A stretch of DNA of 64,000 nucleotides from DATJPW01 sp963752855 (GCA_963752855.1 CAVVZX010000008.1:79102-143101); one strand, 5' to 3'. Numbered from the stretch's first letter, positions 8,064 to 18,494 are shown. Numbers and translations: made by a program. The notes: generated by a model not told the origin, from the sequence alone.

Positions 8064-8475
8064 TCAGTCCTCGCCTGCCCCCGTTAATCTAATATTCTGC
8101 AACCGATAGAACAGATAGGGCGCAACGGTTACCCAAGCCAGGACCACTACCCACACTTGCCCAGCGAACAGATTGTAGGTCGTGAAGCAGTTGGTTCCGA
8201 GAAAGACCTCTGACGTAAAAACCAAAGAGAAACTCAAACGCGACAGTCATGACGAGCCAGATCAGTCCGACTGCAACTGCCGTGGCCGCTGACTCAGGTC
8301 TCCAGTTGCGGATGATTACCCAAATGATATACTCCCAGCAATACGATCCCGGTGGCGCTGGAAACTTGATGGGCCCTCAACTCGCCAAATAATTCATTAA
8401 CCATAATTCCCGAACCGCCCCATTGAGGATCGCTATGAAGAGCATCGGTATCCAGGCCAAAATGTATTTCCACAT
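8064..8475 (-). pseudogene. Small membrane protein gene with at least three frameshifts
   Basis: From ATG 8475 the frames, read in turn, give MWKYILAWIPMLFIAILNGA, VRELWLMNYL, GELRAHQVSSATGIVLLGVY, IWVIIRNWRPES, LIWLVMTVAFEFLFGFYV and finally FAGQVWVVVLAWVTVAPYLF, ending at 8064. Together they form a four-helix membrane protein of a conserved but uncharacterised family. Three separate frame changes occur in 410 bases, more than for most broken genes here, so true decay is possible. It is flanked by toxin-antitoxin genes. Confidence 0.6.
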
Positions 8476-8493
8476 TCGTAGTTCCTAATGAGT

Positions 8494-8772
8494 TCAATCC
8501 CAGACAGCACGCCTGATCATCTGTAGACTGTCTCGCCGATGACCAACTGCGAGAACAAGAATAATCAGGGATTTATCGCGAATCTCATAAATGACCCTGT
8601 AGTCGCCTACACGAATCCGCCAGCCTTCTCGTCCGCTGAGTTTCTTAGCTCCGACCGGTCTTGGATCGTGGGCGAGGCCTTGTATCTTGGCGATGATTCT
8701 ATCTTGGTACGGTTGTGATATACGGGCAAGTTGTCTTTGAGCTCGCCTTTCGATGAACAGCTCGTAGTTCAC
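8494..8772 (-). CDS. RelE/ParE-superfamily toxin
   Basis: A 92-residue protein with the RelE-type fold: YELFIERRAQRQLARI at the start, the basic segment GAKKLSGREGWRIRVGDYRV in the middle and IILVLAVGHRRDS near the end. Family toxins of this branch cleave mRNA on the ribosome. Its start overlaps the 3' end of the antitoxin gene by 4 bases (ATGA-type overlap). A second, similar pair lies at 20109-20642. Frame intact. Confidence 0.85.
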   Translation of the reverse strand: MNYELFIERRAQRQLARISQPYQDRIIAKIQGLAHDPRPVGAKKLSGREGWRIRVGDYRVIYEIRDKSLIILVLAVGHRRDSLQMIRRAVWD

Positions 8773-8975
8773 TCCGCGATTTCCTCACGGATCTCCGAAA
8801 CCGCCTGCTGGAAGGGGATTGGTTCAGAAGGTCGGCTTTTCGCTTCATCATAGGCACGGATATCATTAAGCTCTTCGAGCAATTCTAGGATCTGTTTCCA
8901 TTCTGAAATAGGCACGACGACGGCGCTCCGATTGCCTTCGTCATCCACCAGATATTGCTCGTGAAACTGAATCAT
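8769..8975 (-). CDS. Antitoxin of the RelE-type pair (Phd/RelB-like)
   Basis: A 68-residue acidic protein. The N-terminal half (YLVDDEGNRSAVVVPISEWK) is the short strand-helix module of Phd/YefM-like antitoxins in this type of pair; the C-terminal half is acidic and helical (ILELLEELNDIRAYDEA), suited to wrapping the toxin. It is the first gene of the pair, followed by the RelE-type gene with a 4-base overlap, and is probably autoregulated from the 240-base space before 8976. Confidence 0.75.
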   Translation of the reverse strand: MIQFHEQYLVDDEGNRSAVVVPISEWKQILELLEELNDIRAYDEAKSRPSEPIPFQQAVSEIREEIAE

Positions 8976-9213
8976 GGCACGACCTCGTCAGTATTTACGA
9001 TCTCTCCGCGGAAAATATAGCGCAAGTTCCCCCCCTTGGGCAACCCTTCCCACCTCAGCAGAGGCAATCGTTGAACTTATCCGCATCATTGGTGGTTGAG
9101 GATGTCTCACTATTTTGCTTCGGGCAATATCTGCTATATTGTGGCGTAACCCTTTTCGCGTTCTCTGGAATTTCCTAGTGGGCGCTGACGTTTTAACTCT
9201 GCAGGAGGCTCGA

Positions 9214-10339
9214 ATGGCCTTGGAAGAAATCAAGATTCTCCGACCCGGAGACAAATACGGCAACAACGCCATTGTGAAGATGTCTTTCGCCGGCGGCCGG
9301 GAAATACTGGGTCTTGCCACGAAAAATCTATATTCGGGTGATTGGGACTTCGGTCCCACCTGGAATTATGTGATATTGGCGGATAAACCTTTCCTGGTGG
9401 ATACCGGCAGGAGAGGCATGGGCCAGGATCTCATGCAAATGATGGAATACGCAGGGATCAAACCCACCGATCTGGATTTCGTGGTCCTGAGCCACGGACA
9501 CGAAGATCATGACGGTGGCCTGTTCGCTTTGAATCAGGCCACGGGCCTGAAAATTATAGCTCATGAGACTTATGGGCCGCTCACAGCTTTTTCGCGCGAA
9601 CAAGCGCCGTCAGAACGAGTGCGGAACTTCCCGGCCTCCTGCTGGCACTGCCCCATGCCTGAAAGCTTTTCCGAACAGCATTGCCGGGACGTACCATAAC
9701 GAACGCCACGGGCTCGATGTGACATCCATTAGCGGAGACGATCACGATCTCGCCCCGGGAGTCTCTGTTCTCCACGTTCCGGGACATTCGCCGGATTCTA
9801 TAGTTGTTCAGCTTGAAGACGAAGTGATGCTGACGGGGGACACGGTCCTTCCCGAAATCACGCCTCACCCTTCGAGGGAGCAGTTCTTCGAGAACACACA
9901 ATGCATGTTGCCCGCCCACTATGCCGATGCGAACCAGCTTTACGGTTTGCGTGTATATATAAGATCGGTAAAACGTCTGCGTGCGATAGCGGACAGATTT
10001 CGGAATCTGACGGCTTTGCCCGGCCACAGATTTACTTCCAATGGTAAGCTCAATCTAATGGACCTTGCCCGGCGCTGCGACGAGTTGATTGAGCACCACG
10101 TTGAGCGCTGTTCTGGTATCCTGGAACTCATTGCGTCAAGTCCTAAGACGCCTGAAGAGATCGCCCTCGAGTATTTCGAGCCTGACTTGCTCAGAGGCTT
10201 GGGCATGCATCTCGCCATAAATGAGCTGCTCAGCCATTGTGAGCTGTTGGAGCTTAGCGGCGATGTTGTATGGACTGACGGGAAGGTCGTTTCCACCGGC
10301 AATCGAGGATTTGAACGGCTTATTGAAGATATTCCGTAA
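9214..10339 (+). CDS. Metallo-beta-lactamase-fold hydrolase, one frameshift
   Basis: Start at ATG 9214, with GCAGGAGG upstream. The first frame holds the metal motif SHGHEDHDGGL (about residues 90-100) after a strand ending LVDTGRRG. The frame breaks between about 9600 and 9690; the second frame continues with YHNERHGLDV, the metal-binding HVPGHSPDSIV and the late Asp in LTGDTVLP, then a C-terminal helical region resembling the winged helix of lactonase or LACTB2-like hydrolases. Together about 370 residues. A thioester or lactone hydrolase role is possible; the substrate is unknown. A strong hairpin follows the stop at 10349. Confidence 0.75.
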
Positions 10340-10348
10340 GCAGATAAT

Positions 10349-10388
10349 CAGGAGGAAAACTCTTTTGGGCAAAAGAGTTTTCCTCCTG
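10349..10388. terminator. Perfect 18-base stem hairpin after the hydrolase gene
   Basis: Arms 10349-10366 and 10371-10388 pair without mismatch (CAGGAGGAAAACTCTTTT), with loop GGGC. It is a member of the dispersed hairpin family with a CTCTTATATGGCTG tail at about 10406-10420. The right arm includes TTTT, so it may end transcription of the gene that stops 10 bases earlier. Confidence 0.65.
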
Positions 10389-10533
10389 AAACCTCCTTTC
10401 AGAAAACTCTTATATGGCTGCGGCGAAGATCGGCCCCGATGAAATGTTTGCCAATTTGCATGCGAGCGTGAACTGCACTGTCATGGGGGCTTGCAGTCTC
10501 GTGTACTATTAGTTTAGAGTTTTTTGGGAAGGG

Positions 10534-10573
10534 TTTGGGGGACCCTTTTTTGCAGAAAAAAGGGTCCCCCAAA
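10534..10573. repeat. Perfect 18-base stem hairpin before the next gene
   Basis: Arms 10534-10551 and 10556-10573 (TTTGGGGGACCCTTTTTT) pair perfectly around GCAG. Same architecture as the hairpin at 10349 but a different stem sequence; it appears in the reversed orientation relative to its flanks and lies 38 bases before the start of the following gene, where it could affect leader RNA structure. Confidence 0.65.
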
Positions 10574-10610
10574 AAGATGTTTCAAACCCTCCCTCCCAAG
10601 GAGTTTTGCG

Positions 10611-11575
10611 ATGTTTCAGACCAGGGTCACCATCTTTTAGGCATCAAGTATCCCATTGTTGGCGGCACGATGATGTGGATTTCAACTCCGGAATTCACCG
10701 CAAGCATATCCAACGCCGGCGGTCTGGGGGTGCTCGCGTCGGCCATGTACTCGAGTTCCGCAGACTTTGCCGAAGCCGTTGACCGGCTGTTGGACCTGAC
10801 CGACAAACCTTTTGCGGTAAACCTCAACCTTTTCCCCGCGATGCGTCCCATCGACAACAACGAGTACCTGGATGTCCTTTTGAAAAAAGGGATCAAGATT
10901 GTCGAGACATCCGGACATTCCGCTCCCCAAGAGCTTTGCGCCCGCTTCAAGGAAGCAGGCATGACCTGGATACATAAGTGCGTTGGGCTACGCTATGCCC
11001 TGAAAGTCCAGGAAATGGGCGCAGACATCGTGACGGTTGTTGGATACGAGAACGGAGGCGCTACGGGAAAGCTCGATATAGGCAGCCTGGTTCTTATCCC
11101 AACGGTCGCGGATTCGCTCAGGATACCTCTCATCGGAGGCGGCGGGGTCTCCGATGGGCGAGGACTCCTGGCCGTATTGGCTTTAGGCGCTGAAGGGGTG
11201 ATCATGGGGACTCGGTTATTGTTGACACGAGAAGCGCCGATTCATCAAAATCTCAAGGAGGCCCTTCGCCAGGCTTCGGAACTGGATACGATGCTGGTTT
11301 TGCGCTCCGTGGGGTCCACTCACCGTGTCTGGGCCAATCCCGCCGCTAAAAAGTGCTCGGAGCTGGAGACATGCAACGCCGAGTTGCCCGAACTCCTTTC
11401 GGTCGCCGGGGGAGAAAAGGCCAAGTTGATGTACAGCGAGGGTGATCTGAGCGCAGGAATCATCTCGTGCGGCCAAGGTGTCGGCATGGCGAGCGACATT
11501 CCCACGGTGCAGGAATTGTTTGATAGAATTATTTCTCAGGCGGAACAGTTGACAGAAAAACTGGCTCGAAATTAA
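10611..11575 (+). CDS. Nitronate monooxygenase-family FMN protein, frameshift near start
   Basis: A TIM-barrel flavoprotein of the nitronate monooxygenase / enoyl-ACP-reductase-II superfamily. The native start is probably ATG 10611, preceded by AAGGAG; its frame gives MFQTRVT and then, after a missing base near 10632, LLGIKYPIVGGTMMW in the frame that stays open to 11575. Visible FMN-contacting segments are NAGGLGVLAS, GYENGGATG, IGGGGVSDGRG and EGVIMGTRLLLTRE. An upstream in-frame start inside the hairpin repeat would add unlike residues. Family enzymes oxidise nitroalkanes or, in anaerobes, serve poorly known flavin reactions. About 320 residues. Confidence 0.8.
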
Positions 11576-11956
11576 TGCGAGGAAGCGGGAGCTTGCCGCA
11601 GAGGACGCAGGGAGGGAAAGAAGGAAGATGCGGGAACCCCTTGTCCGTCATTCCTGCGAAGGCAGGAATCGGAACGCCCGCTTTTGTGGCAACCATCGGC
11701 CCGGATCAGTCCGGCGACAGTCGCCCCCTCCGCAAAAAACTCCTATATGGCTGGCGGAACCACAAATGCGCGTTGTAGGGGCGACCTGCGGTCGCCCGGA
11801 ATATGACAATCAAGTCTGTTATCACATCGATGCAGTGTAGGGGCGCATGGCGATGCGCCCTCTTCTGTCCCCCTTTTCTAAAGGGGGATTCGGGGGGATT
11901 TTTGCACAGGCCCTACATGGCGAATCTCTCGTCTCGTGGCGAAAAGGAATTGAGAA
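11576..11956. repeat. Intergenic repeat cluster
   Basis: No gene seen. It starts with a GCCGCAGAGGACGCAGGGAG segment shared with other repeat blocks, then a short GTCATTCCTGCGAAGGCAGG palindrome, the CTCCTATATGGCTGGCGG tail at about 11737-11754, a GTAGGGGCGACCTGCGGTCG palindrome, GTAGGGGCGCATGGCGATGC and a half CCCTTTTCTAAAGGGGGAT element. Confidence 0.7.
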
Positions 11957-12145
11957 ATGTATTTCCCCAGAATCGATCCGAACAAATGCAAGAATCACGG
12001 TGATTGTTTCAGAATATGCCCGGAGGACGTATTCGACATGGATGCTGAAAACCGGGTGACCGTAGCCAGGCCGGGTGATTGCACAAAATGTGACTCATGT
12101 GTAATCGTCTGCCCTGAAGACGCAATCACGGTCGATGAATTATGA
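11957..12145 (+). CDS. Ferredoxin with two 4Fe-4S motifs
   Basis: A 62-residue protein with two cluster-binding segments: CKNHGDCFRICPEDVF near residue 11 and CTKCDSCVIVCPEDAI near residue 43. The first has an atypical spacing (C-x5-C-x3-C-P), as in ferredoxins where one cluster ligand is changed; the second is the classical C-x2-C-x2-C-x3-C-P. It is a small soluble low-potential electron carrier. It stands alone between a repeat block and the histidine-kinase gene; partner unknown. Confidence 0.85.
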   Translation: MYFPRIDPNKCKNHGDCFRICPEDVFDMDAENRVTVARPGDCTKCDSCVIVCPEDAITVDEL

Positions 12146-12273
12146 TCCAAAATTTCTCTTCTTAGTTGGCGACTGTTGCGCGATAATCTAGTGCGCTCCT
12201 TCCCTTAATTTGCGTTCACGTCCTAGAACTATTGAATCTGCCTGAAACGTTCAGCCATAGAAGGGGGTTCGCT

Positions 12274-15007
12274 ATGGATGACCGGTCCAAAATCCAAGAA
12301 CCGCCTATCGACGAGCCGGAGGGTATGCGTCGAGGGGGCGCCTCGACCGATCTCCCGATTGTGGAAGAGTCGCTTCTCATCAAGACGGAAAGATTTCAGA
12401 AGATTTTCGATAACGCCTCATTGGCGATGATAATGATAGGCCGCGATGGGAAGTTCGAATACCTGAATTCGGGGTTTACCAAGCTTTTCGGTTACGGTCC
12501 GGAAGATGTGCCCGATGGCAGGAAATGGCTCAAACTCGCCTTTCCCGATCCTGAACACAGAAAAGAAGCTATTTCAGCATGGAAAGAGGACATGAAGGAG
12601 CCGGTGAGAAATGAGAACGCGGCCCCGGATTTTCACGGTCCAATGCAAGGATGGCAGCAAAAAGATCGTTCATTTCAGGCCGGTAAAGCTGGGCACTGGC
12701 GAAGATTTGATGACCTGCGAGGATATTACCGAACGCAGGATTGCAGAAATGCAGTTGATTCAGAGTGAGCAGAAGTATCGTACGCTGTTCGAGGAATCCA
12801 ACGACGCGGTTTACATAACCACGCGTGAGGGCAAGCTGATTGACGCGAACCGAGCGTTCCTGGATCTGTTCGGCTATGCCCGGGACAAAGCCATCAATAT
12901 GGATATCCGCAACATATATTCAGATCCGTCCGATAGGGGCCAATTTCAACAACATATAGAACAACTCGGATTTGTCAAAGATTACGAAGTCAAATTCGTG
13001 ACAAAAGATCGCATGGAGATCGAGTGCCTTCTAAATTCCACCCTGCGGATGAGCGCTGCGGGGGAAATCCTTGGTTACCAAGGAATCATCAGGGATGTAA
13101 CGAAACAAAAGAAAGCCGAGCGAGCGCTGAGAAAGCATGAAGAGACCTTGCGGGCCCTTTTGAATGCGACTACGGACATAGCGCTACTCGTGAACAAAGA
13201 GGGAGAGATTCTAGCCTTGAACCGGGAGTTCGCGTTGTCCGCAGGAAGACCGGCTGAAGAACTTATCGGGAAGTCTATTTTCGAGATTTCCGGTCCGGAA
13301 GGTGCCTGGAGAGCGACAACGATTTAATGAAATTATCCGGACCGGCAAGCCGGGCAGGCGAGAAGACATGGCAAGGGATGGAAGGATATACGACACCAGC
13401 GCATGGCCTGTGTTCGGAGCGGACGGCGCTGTCGAGGGAGTGGCTGCCTTTGCCCGAGATATTACGGAACGCAAACACGCGGAGGAAGAGCTTCGCACAT
13501 CGGAAGAGAAATATCGCAGTATCTTGGAAAACATAGCTGACGGTTATAATGAAGTGGACCTGAAAGGGAATCTTATCCTGGTCAATGATTCTTTGTGCGA
13601 GATAACGGGCTACAGCAGAGAAAGATTAATAGGCCTCAATTATCGCGAGTTCGTGGATGAAGCAAACGCCAAAAAGTTGTTCGAAGCTTACAATGAAGTC
13701 TATAAGACCGGCAAGGCCAATCGTGGCTTCTATTTCGAGATCACTCGAATGGACGGGTCGAAACGAAACTGTGTGGTGTCCATAAGTCTGATTAAGGACT
13801 CTAACTGCGTGCCCTGCGGGTTCCGGGGGATTTTTCGTGACATCACGGATCAGCGCCGCCTTGAGGAACAACTTCGGCAAGCGGCGAAAATGGAAGCCAT
13901 CGGTCAATTGGCGGGAGGGATTGCCCATGATTTTAATAATATCCTCACAGCCATCATCGGGTATTCGGAGGCTTTGAGCCAACACATAGCAGAGGACGAT
14001 CCGTATCGGGACAAAGCGCTCAGGATAAACCGCGCCGCTGTCAGGGCCGCGAATTTGACCCGTCATCTGCTCGCCTTCAGTCGCAAACAAGTGCTGGATC
14101 TAAAGCCCCTGGATCTGAACGAATTAATCGCCAATTTCGAAAAAATGCTGAAACCTTTAATTGGAGAACATATTGAAATCGTCATGAACCTGAGTCCATC
14201 CGCGGGAAAGGTCATGTGTGATCCCGGACAGGTCGAGCAGATCCTGTTGAACCTAGCGGTCAATGCTCGCGACGCAATGCCGGCTGGCGGAAAACTGGTG
14301 ATCGAGACTGCAAATGTCTTTTTGGACGATGATTATGCCCGAACGCGGTCTGAAGTCAAACCGGGCGCTTACGTCATGTTCGCAGTTTCCGATACCGGTT
14401 ATGGAATGCAAGCTCAGACCCTGTCGCGGATATTCGATCCGTTTTTCACGACAAAATCGAGAGAAAAGGGCACAGGTCTGGGTCTCTCGACCACGTATGG
14501 GATTGTGAAACAGCACCGAGGCCATATTTCGGTTTACAGTGAGCCCGACCGAGGGACGACATTCAAGATCTACCTGCCTTTAGCAGAGGATGCCGCCGTT
14601 CCATCGAGGTCAGGATCCCGCGATCGGACGTCCGACTGGACGGCAACGAGACAATCCTCATTGTGGAGGACGAAGAACTGGTCAGGCAGTTAACTTCAGA
14701 AGCTTTGGAGGCTCTCGGCTACAAAGTTTTGGCAGCCGGCCACCCGGCCGAAGCTGTGAAGATGAGTGAGGAGTATCAAGGGGCCGTGCATCTGTTGCTC
14801 ACTGATGTGGTGCTCCCTCAGATGGACGGCAAAAGACTGTTCGACTTATTGGCGCCTTTATTTCCTGAGATGCGAGTCCTTTACGTATCAGGGTACACCG
14901 AGAACGCTATTGTGCATCATGGAGTTTTGGAGCCGGGAGTGCAGTTTCTCCAGAAACCGTTCACCGTGGATGCGCTGGCAAGAAAAGTTCGCGAAATATT
15001 GGATTAG
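12274..15007 (+). CDS. Hybrid PAS sensor histidine kinase, three frameshifts
   Basis: Reconstructed from ATG 12274 to the stop at 15007 (about 910 residues), with the frame changing near 12630, 13300 and 14630. In order: PAS (FQKIFDNASLAMIMIGRDGK), PAS (YRTLFEESNDAVYITTREGK), PAS (LLNATTDIALLVNKEGEI), PAS (YRSILENIADGYNEVDLKGN), HisKA with the phospho-acceptor His in GGIAHDFNNILT, HATPase_c (VNARDAMPAGG, DTGYGMQ, KGTGLGLST) and a receiver domain with the acceptor Asp in LLTDVVLPQMDG. No membrane helix is seen, so it is a cytoplasmic sensor that phosphorylates its own receiver. Signal and output are unknown; the liv operon follows. Confidence 0.8.
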
Positions 15008-15243
15008 GAGACCATCCTTTAAATTCTTTGAATCATCATGTTTCGTGATATCGTGAACGGAAACAGCGTTAAAGTGGAGAAGATCTATTATGGAGACGAT
15101 CGGTTCGGGGGACCTGTATATGCTGGTTCCCCGTAAGCTGAAGACGGATTGAGATGACCACAAAGACTGAGGGTTACCGGGAAAGCGATTCGGCTTTGTG
15201 CCCCGGCAATCCAGGTCCAAATCCCCATAAGGAGGTCGTGGCG

Positions 15244-16476
15244 ATGTGCAGGAAGTTTTTGGCAGGGATGTTAGTTCTAAGTTTCGTCGTATGGGCGGGC
15301 AGTGTTGTGGCGCAAGATACATTGAAAATAGGGGCGCCTCAGCCAATGACCGGTCCGGACGCTCCCTTCGGCGACAAATTTAAGAAGGCCTACACTCTGG
15401 CGGTCGAAGAAATAAACGCCGCCGGCGGAGTGAACGGCAAGAAGATCGAGGTCGTCATCGAGGACCATCAGGCCAAGAACCCCTTGGCGGCTACAGTCAC
15501 CGAGAAGCTTATCGCACAAAACAAGGTGCTGGTTCTGACCGGCGGTCGAGCTTCCGGACAGGCGGTCGAAATTGCATCAGTGGCTCAGCGGCTCAAATGT
15601 CCGTATGTGGTGGACCATCCCTCTGCTGATATAATCACCGCAAAAGGGTTTGAGTGGGTATTTCGTGACAATCCTACGGGCACAATTTATCCGCAGGCAT
15701 TCAACAAGTTTATCAGCGATGTCCAGGGCGCCATGCCCAAGTCCGCTGCGGTGGTCTACGACAACACCGTTTTCGGCAAGAGTATAGCTGGTTCCGCTAT
15801 AGCGTTTTTGAAGTCAAAAAACGTGCCTATAGTCAATGATGAGGCTTATTCGGTCAATACTCTGGATTTCAAGCCCGTGATGACCAAAGTAAAGGGTCAG
15901 AATCCGGACTTCCTGCTTATGGTGGCGGTGTCAACCACTGACGCCATTCTTCTGACTCGTCACGCCAAAGAGATGGGGGTGGCGCCGCGGGCCTTTGTTG
16001 GATTCGGGGGCGGATTCGGTGTGGCGGATTTTGCCAATGAGCTGGGGCCGTTGTCCGAAAACGTCTTCTCCTCGGCGGCTTGGTCGGGCAATCCCAACGA
16101 TCCGAAGACTAAAGCTTTCTACGAGAAATTTCACAAGACTTATGGAATCTACCCGAAAGAGCACGAAGTGGAAGGTTACGCCATCATCTATATCATAGCT
16201 GACGCCATGAAGCGGGCCAACTTGACGGGCGATGTGGTTAAGGACCGTGAGGCGATACGAGAGGCGCTGCTCAAGACCGATATGACGACGGTCTTCGGTA
16301 AGGTGAAGTTCGGGAATTGGGAAGGCCCATTGGGGGACAAGTATACCAATCAGAACATCTATTCGCCCGAACATTCGGTATTGGCCCAGTGGCGTGGCGG
16401 CAAGCTGCTCAACGTGTATCCCAAAGCTAACGCCGAGGTGGAGTGCATTTTTCCGGACCCGACGGTAAAACGTTAG
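15244..16476 (+). CDS. livK: Branched-chain amino acid ABC transporter, periplasmic binding protein
   Basis: A 410-residue type I periplasmic binding protein. ATG 15244 has AAGGAGG 10 bases upstream and begins a signal peptide (LAGMLVLSFVVWAGSVVAQ) with likely cleavage after VAQ. The mature start DTLKIGAPQPMTGP, then NAAGGVNGKKIEVVIEDHQA and the EHEVEGYAIIYIIADAMKR helix are typical of the LivJ/LivK/amide-binding group. The ligand could be a branched-chain amino acid, urea, an amide or an aromatic acid; sequence alone does not decide. First gene of livKHMGF, separated from livH by a repeat block. Confidence 0.9.
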   Translation: MCRKFLAGMLVLSFVVWAGSVVAQDTLKIGAPQPMTGPDAPFGDKFKKAYTLAVEEINAAGGVNGKKIEVVIEDHQAKNPLAATVTEKLIAQNKVLVLTGGRASGQAVEIASVAQRLKCPYVVDHPSADIITAKGFEWVFRDNPTGTIYPQAFNKFISDVQGAMPKSAAVVYDNTVFGKSIAGSAIAFLKSKNVPIVNDEAYSVNTLDFKPVMTKVKGQNPDFLLMVAVSTTDAILLTRHAKEMGVAPRAFVGFGGGFGVADFANELGPLSENVFSSAAWSGNPNDPKTKAFYEKFHKTYGIYPKEHEVEGYAIIYIIADAMKRANLTGDVVKDREAIREALLKTDMTTVFGKVKFGNWEGPLGDKYTNQNIYSPEHSVLAQWRGGKLLNVYPKANAEVECIFPDPTVKR

Positions 16477-16512
16477 AGGGCAGGTGAGTGCATAGGTGTT
16501 AACCTAAGATCC

Positions 16513-16660
16513 GTAGGGGCAGACCTATGTGTCTGCCCTGGGCGGACACGCAGGTTCGCCCCGTACAGAAGAAATCCCCCCTACCCCCTTTAGTAAAGGG
16601 GGATCAAAGTCCCCCTTTTTTAAAGGGGGATTTAGGGGGATTTTTAAAGGGGGATTAAGC
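16513..16660. repeat. Repeats inside the liv operon
   Basis: At 16513-16566 lies a near copy of the 53-base palindromic element at 996-1048. It is followed by three tandem copies of a CCCTTTAGTAAAGGGGGAT-type palindrome up to about 16660. They fill the space between livK and livH and may form an mRNA structure that lets the binding-protein message accumulate separately. Confidence 0.7.
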
Positions 16661-16671
16661 AGAAGTATCTC

Positions 16672-17538
16672 ATGGAAACGCTGGTACAAAGCATCGTAAG
16701 CGGTTTGCTCACAGGTTCTCTGTACGCCATGATCGGCGTGGGCCTGACCATCGTCTTCGGCGTAATGCGCATCATCAATATGGCTCACGGGGACATGGTG
16801 ATGTTGGGAATGTACGGGGCATTCTGGGCCCATACCGCCTGGAAAATGGACCCTTTTCTTTCCATCATTCTATGGGTGCCCGCCGGCTTTCTGGGCGGGC
16901 TGCTCATTTTCCGGTTTTTGCTAAAGAAGATAGTCCCGGGCGGTGAATTAAACACGCTGCTGTATACCGCGGGATTGTCGCTCTTCGTGGCGAACCTTGC
17001 TCTTCTCATATGGACGGGTGATTACCGCACGATCAAACTGCCTTATGCGATGATGCCCTTGAGGCCCCTGGGCATCGCAGTGCCCATCCCATTGGCCATC
17101 GCTTTTTGTTTGGCGATCTTGGTAACTGCCGCTCTCTACTGGCTTCTGGCGCATACCGACATCGGGCGCGCCATCAGGGCCACGAGTCAAGAGCCGGAAG
17201 CGGCCGCTCTCATGGGCATCAGCGTGGATCGCGTCTCCATGATTACTTTTGGTCTCGGGACGGCCCTGGCTTGCGGCGCGGGGGTGCTCCTCGCTCCCTC
17301 ACTTTACCTCTATCCTACTGTAGGCGAGATCCTTGTCGTCAAATGCTTTGTGATCGTGGTCCTGGGCGGCTTGGGATCAGTTCCGGGGGCCATAGCCGGG
17401 GGGCTGATTTTGGGACTCGCGGAATCATTGGGCGCGGTTTACGTATCGGTTCCTTATAAAGACGCGATCGGTTTTGTCATCTTCCTCCTCGTGCTGCTGT
17501 TCAGACCCGCGGGTCTTTTGGGGGAGGGTAAGTCATGA
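16672..17538 (+). CDS. livH: Branched-chain amino acid ABC transporter permease LivH
   Basis: A 288-residue inner-membrane permease with about eight hydrophobic helices. It carries the LivH hallmarks: LTGSLYAMIGVGLTIVFGVM with RIINMAHGDMVMLGMYGA near the N-terminus, and LGGLGSVPGAIAGGLILGLA near the C-terminus. The stop overlaps the start of livM (ATGA). With LivM it forms the translocation pore. Confidence 0.92.
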   Translation: METLVQSIVSGLLTGSLYAMIGVGLTIVFGVMRIINMAHGDMVMLGMYGAFWAHTAWKMDPFLSIILWVPAGFLGGLLIFRFLLKKIVPGGELNTLLYTAGLSLFVANLALLIWTGDYRTIKLPYAMMPLRPLGIAVPIPLAIAFCLAILVTAALYWLLAHTDIGRAIRATSQEPEAAALMGISVDRVSMITFGLGTALACGAGVLLAPSLYLYPTVGEILVVKCFVIVVLGGLGSVPGAIAGGLILGLAESLGAVYVSVPYKDAIGFVIFLLVLLFRPAGLLGEGKS

Positions 17539-18494
17539 AATTTATCGGGCTGGCCGTTGCATTGGCAGCAGTAGTGGCCGCTCCGTGGGTTATCACGGAC
17601 CCCTTTTACATACATTTGATGATTATGGTCCTCATGTGGACAGTGCTGGGAGCGGCCTGGAACATCCTGGGAGGGTTCGCTGGGCAGGTCTCCTTCGGCC
17701 ACTCGGCTTTCCTTGGGGCCGGGGCTTACACGACCATGTTACTGTATCTTAGACTGGGCCTACCGCCCTGGTATGGTATCGTGCTGGCCGGAGTGGTTGC
17801 GGCTCTGATTGCCGTGCCGATAGGGCTGATCTGTTTTCGGCTCCGCGGGCCTTATTTCGCGCTTTCGACTTTGGCGGTGGCTGAAATCATTCGATTAGTC
17901 GCTCTAAACTGGGAATCGCTGACTGACGGCCCGGTGGGGCTCCTGATCACCACTTTACCGCCGGTAACTTTCGCGGGGAGTCCGATCAATTGGGAGAGTA
18001 AGACCCCTTTCTATTATATTGGCGCAATAATCGCGACAGTAGCTTTGGCTGTTACCTGGGCGCTTTCTCGTAGCAGGCTGGGCGCATACGTCTTGGCGAT
18101 CAGCGAAGATATTGATAGCGCTGAAGCCCTGGGGATCAACACCGTCCAAGCAAGAGTATCCGCTCTGGCTCTCTCAGCCTTCTTAGCCGGCGCGGCGGGC
18201 GGCTTCTACGCTATGTACTTCCGATACATCGATCCGGATGCCGTTTTCAGCATCGCTCTTTCGGTGGAAATGGTTTTCATACCCGTGGTGGGCGGTTTGA
18301 CCACAGTAGTCGGCCCGCTGATCGGCGCAATATTTCTCGTTTCGCTTGGGGAAACCTTCCGGACGCATTTCATGTGGGGCCACTTGATTTTTTACGGCCT
18401 TTTCATGATGCTGGCCATCCGGTACATGCCGGAAGGCATTTGGGGCAAGCTGCGCCTCATGGTTGAAAGCAGGCTGGGGGTGAGAAATGGCTGA
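17535..18494 (+). CDS. livM: Branched-chain amino acid ABC transporter permease LivM
   Basis: A 319-residue permease with about nine to ten hydrophobic helices. The family signature is GQVSFGHSAFLGAGAYTTML; the late conserved loop is VVGGLTTVVGPLIGAIFLVS. Starts within the livH stop and ends 8 bases inside livG, so the operon is tightly coupled. Frame intact. Confidence 0.92.
   Translation: MKFIGLAVALAAVVAAPWVITDPFYIHLMIMVLMWTVLGAAWNILGGFAGQVSFGHSAFLGAGAYTTMLLYLRLGLPPWYGIVLAGVVAALIAVPIGLICFRLRGPYFALSTLAVAEIIRLVALNWESLTDGPVGLLITTLPPVTFAGSPINWESKTPFYYIGAIIATVALAVTWALSRSRLGAYVLAISEDIDSAEALGINTVQARVSALALSAFLAGAAGGFYAMYFRYIDPDAVFSIALSVEMVFIPVVGGLTTVVGPLIGAIFLVSLGETFRTHFMWGHLIFYGLFMMLAIRYMPEGIWGKLRLMVESRLGVRNG

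Noticed and set aside
10600..10640. Stop codon TAG in the start region of the nitronate monooxygenase as recoding
   Set aside because: One missing base restores the family start in the main frame; no recoding signal.
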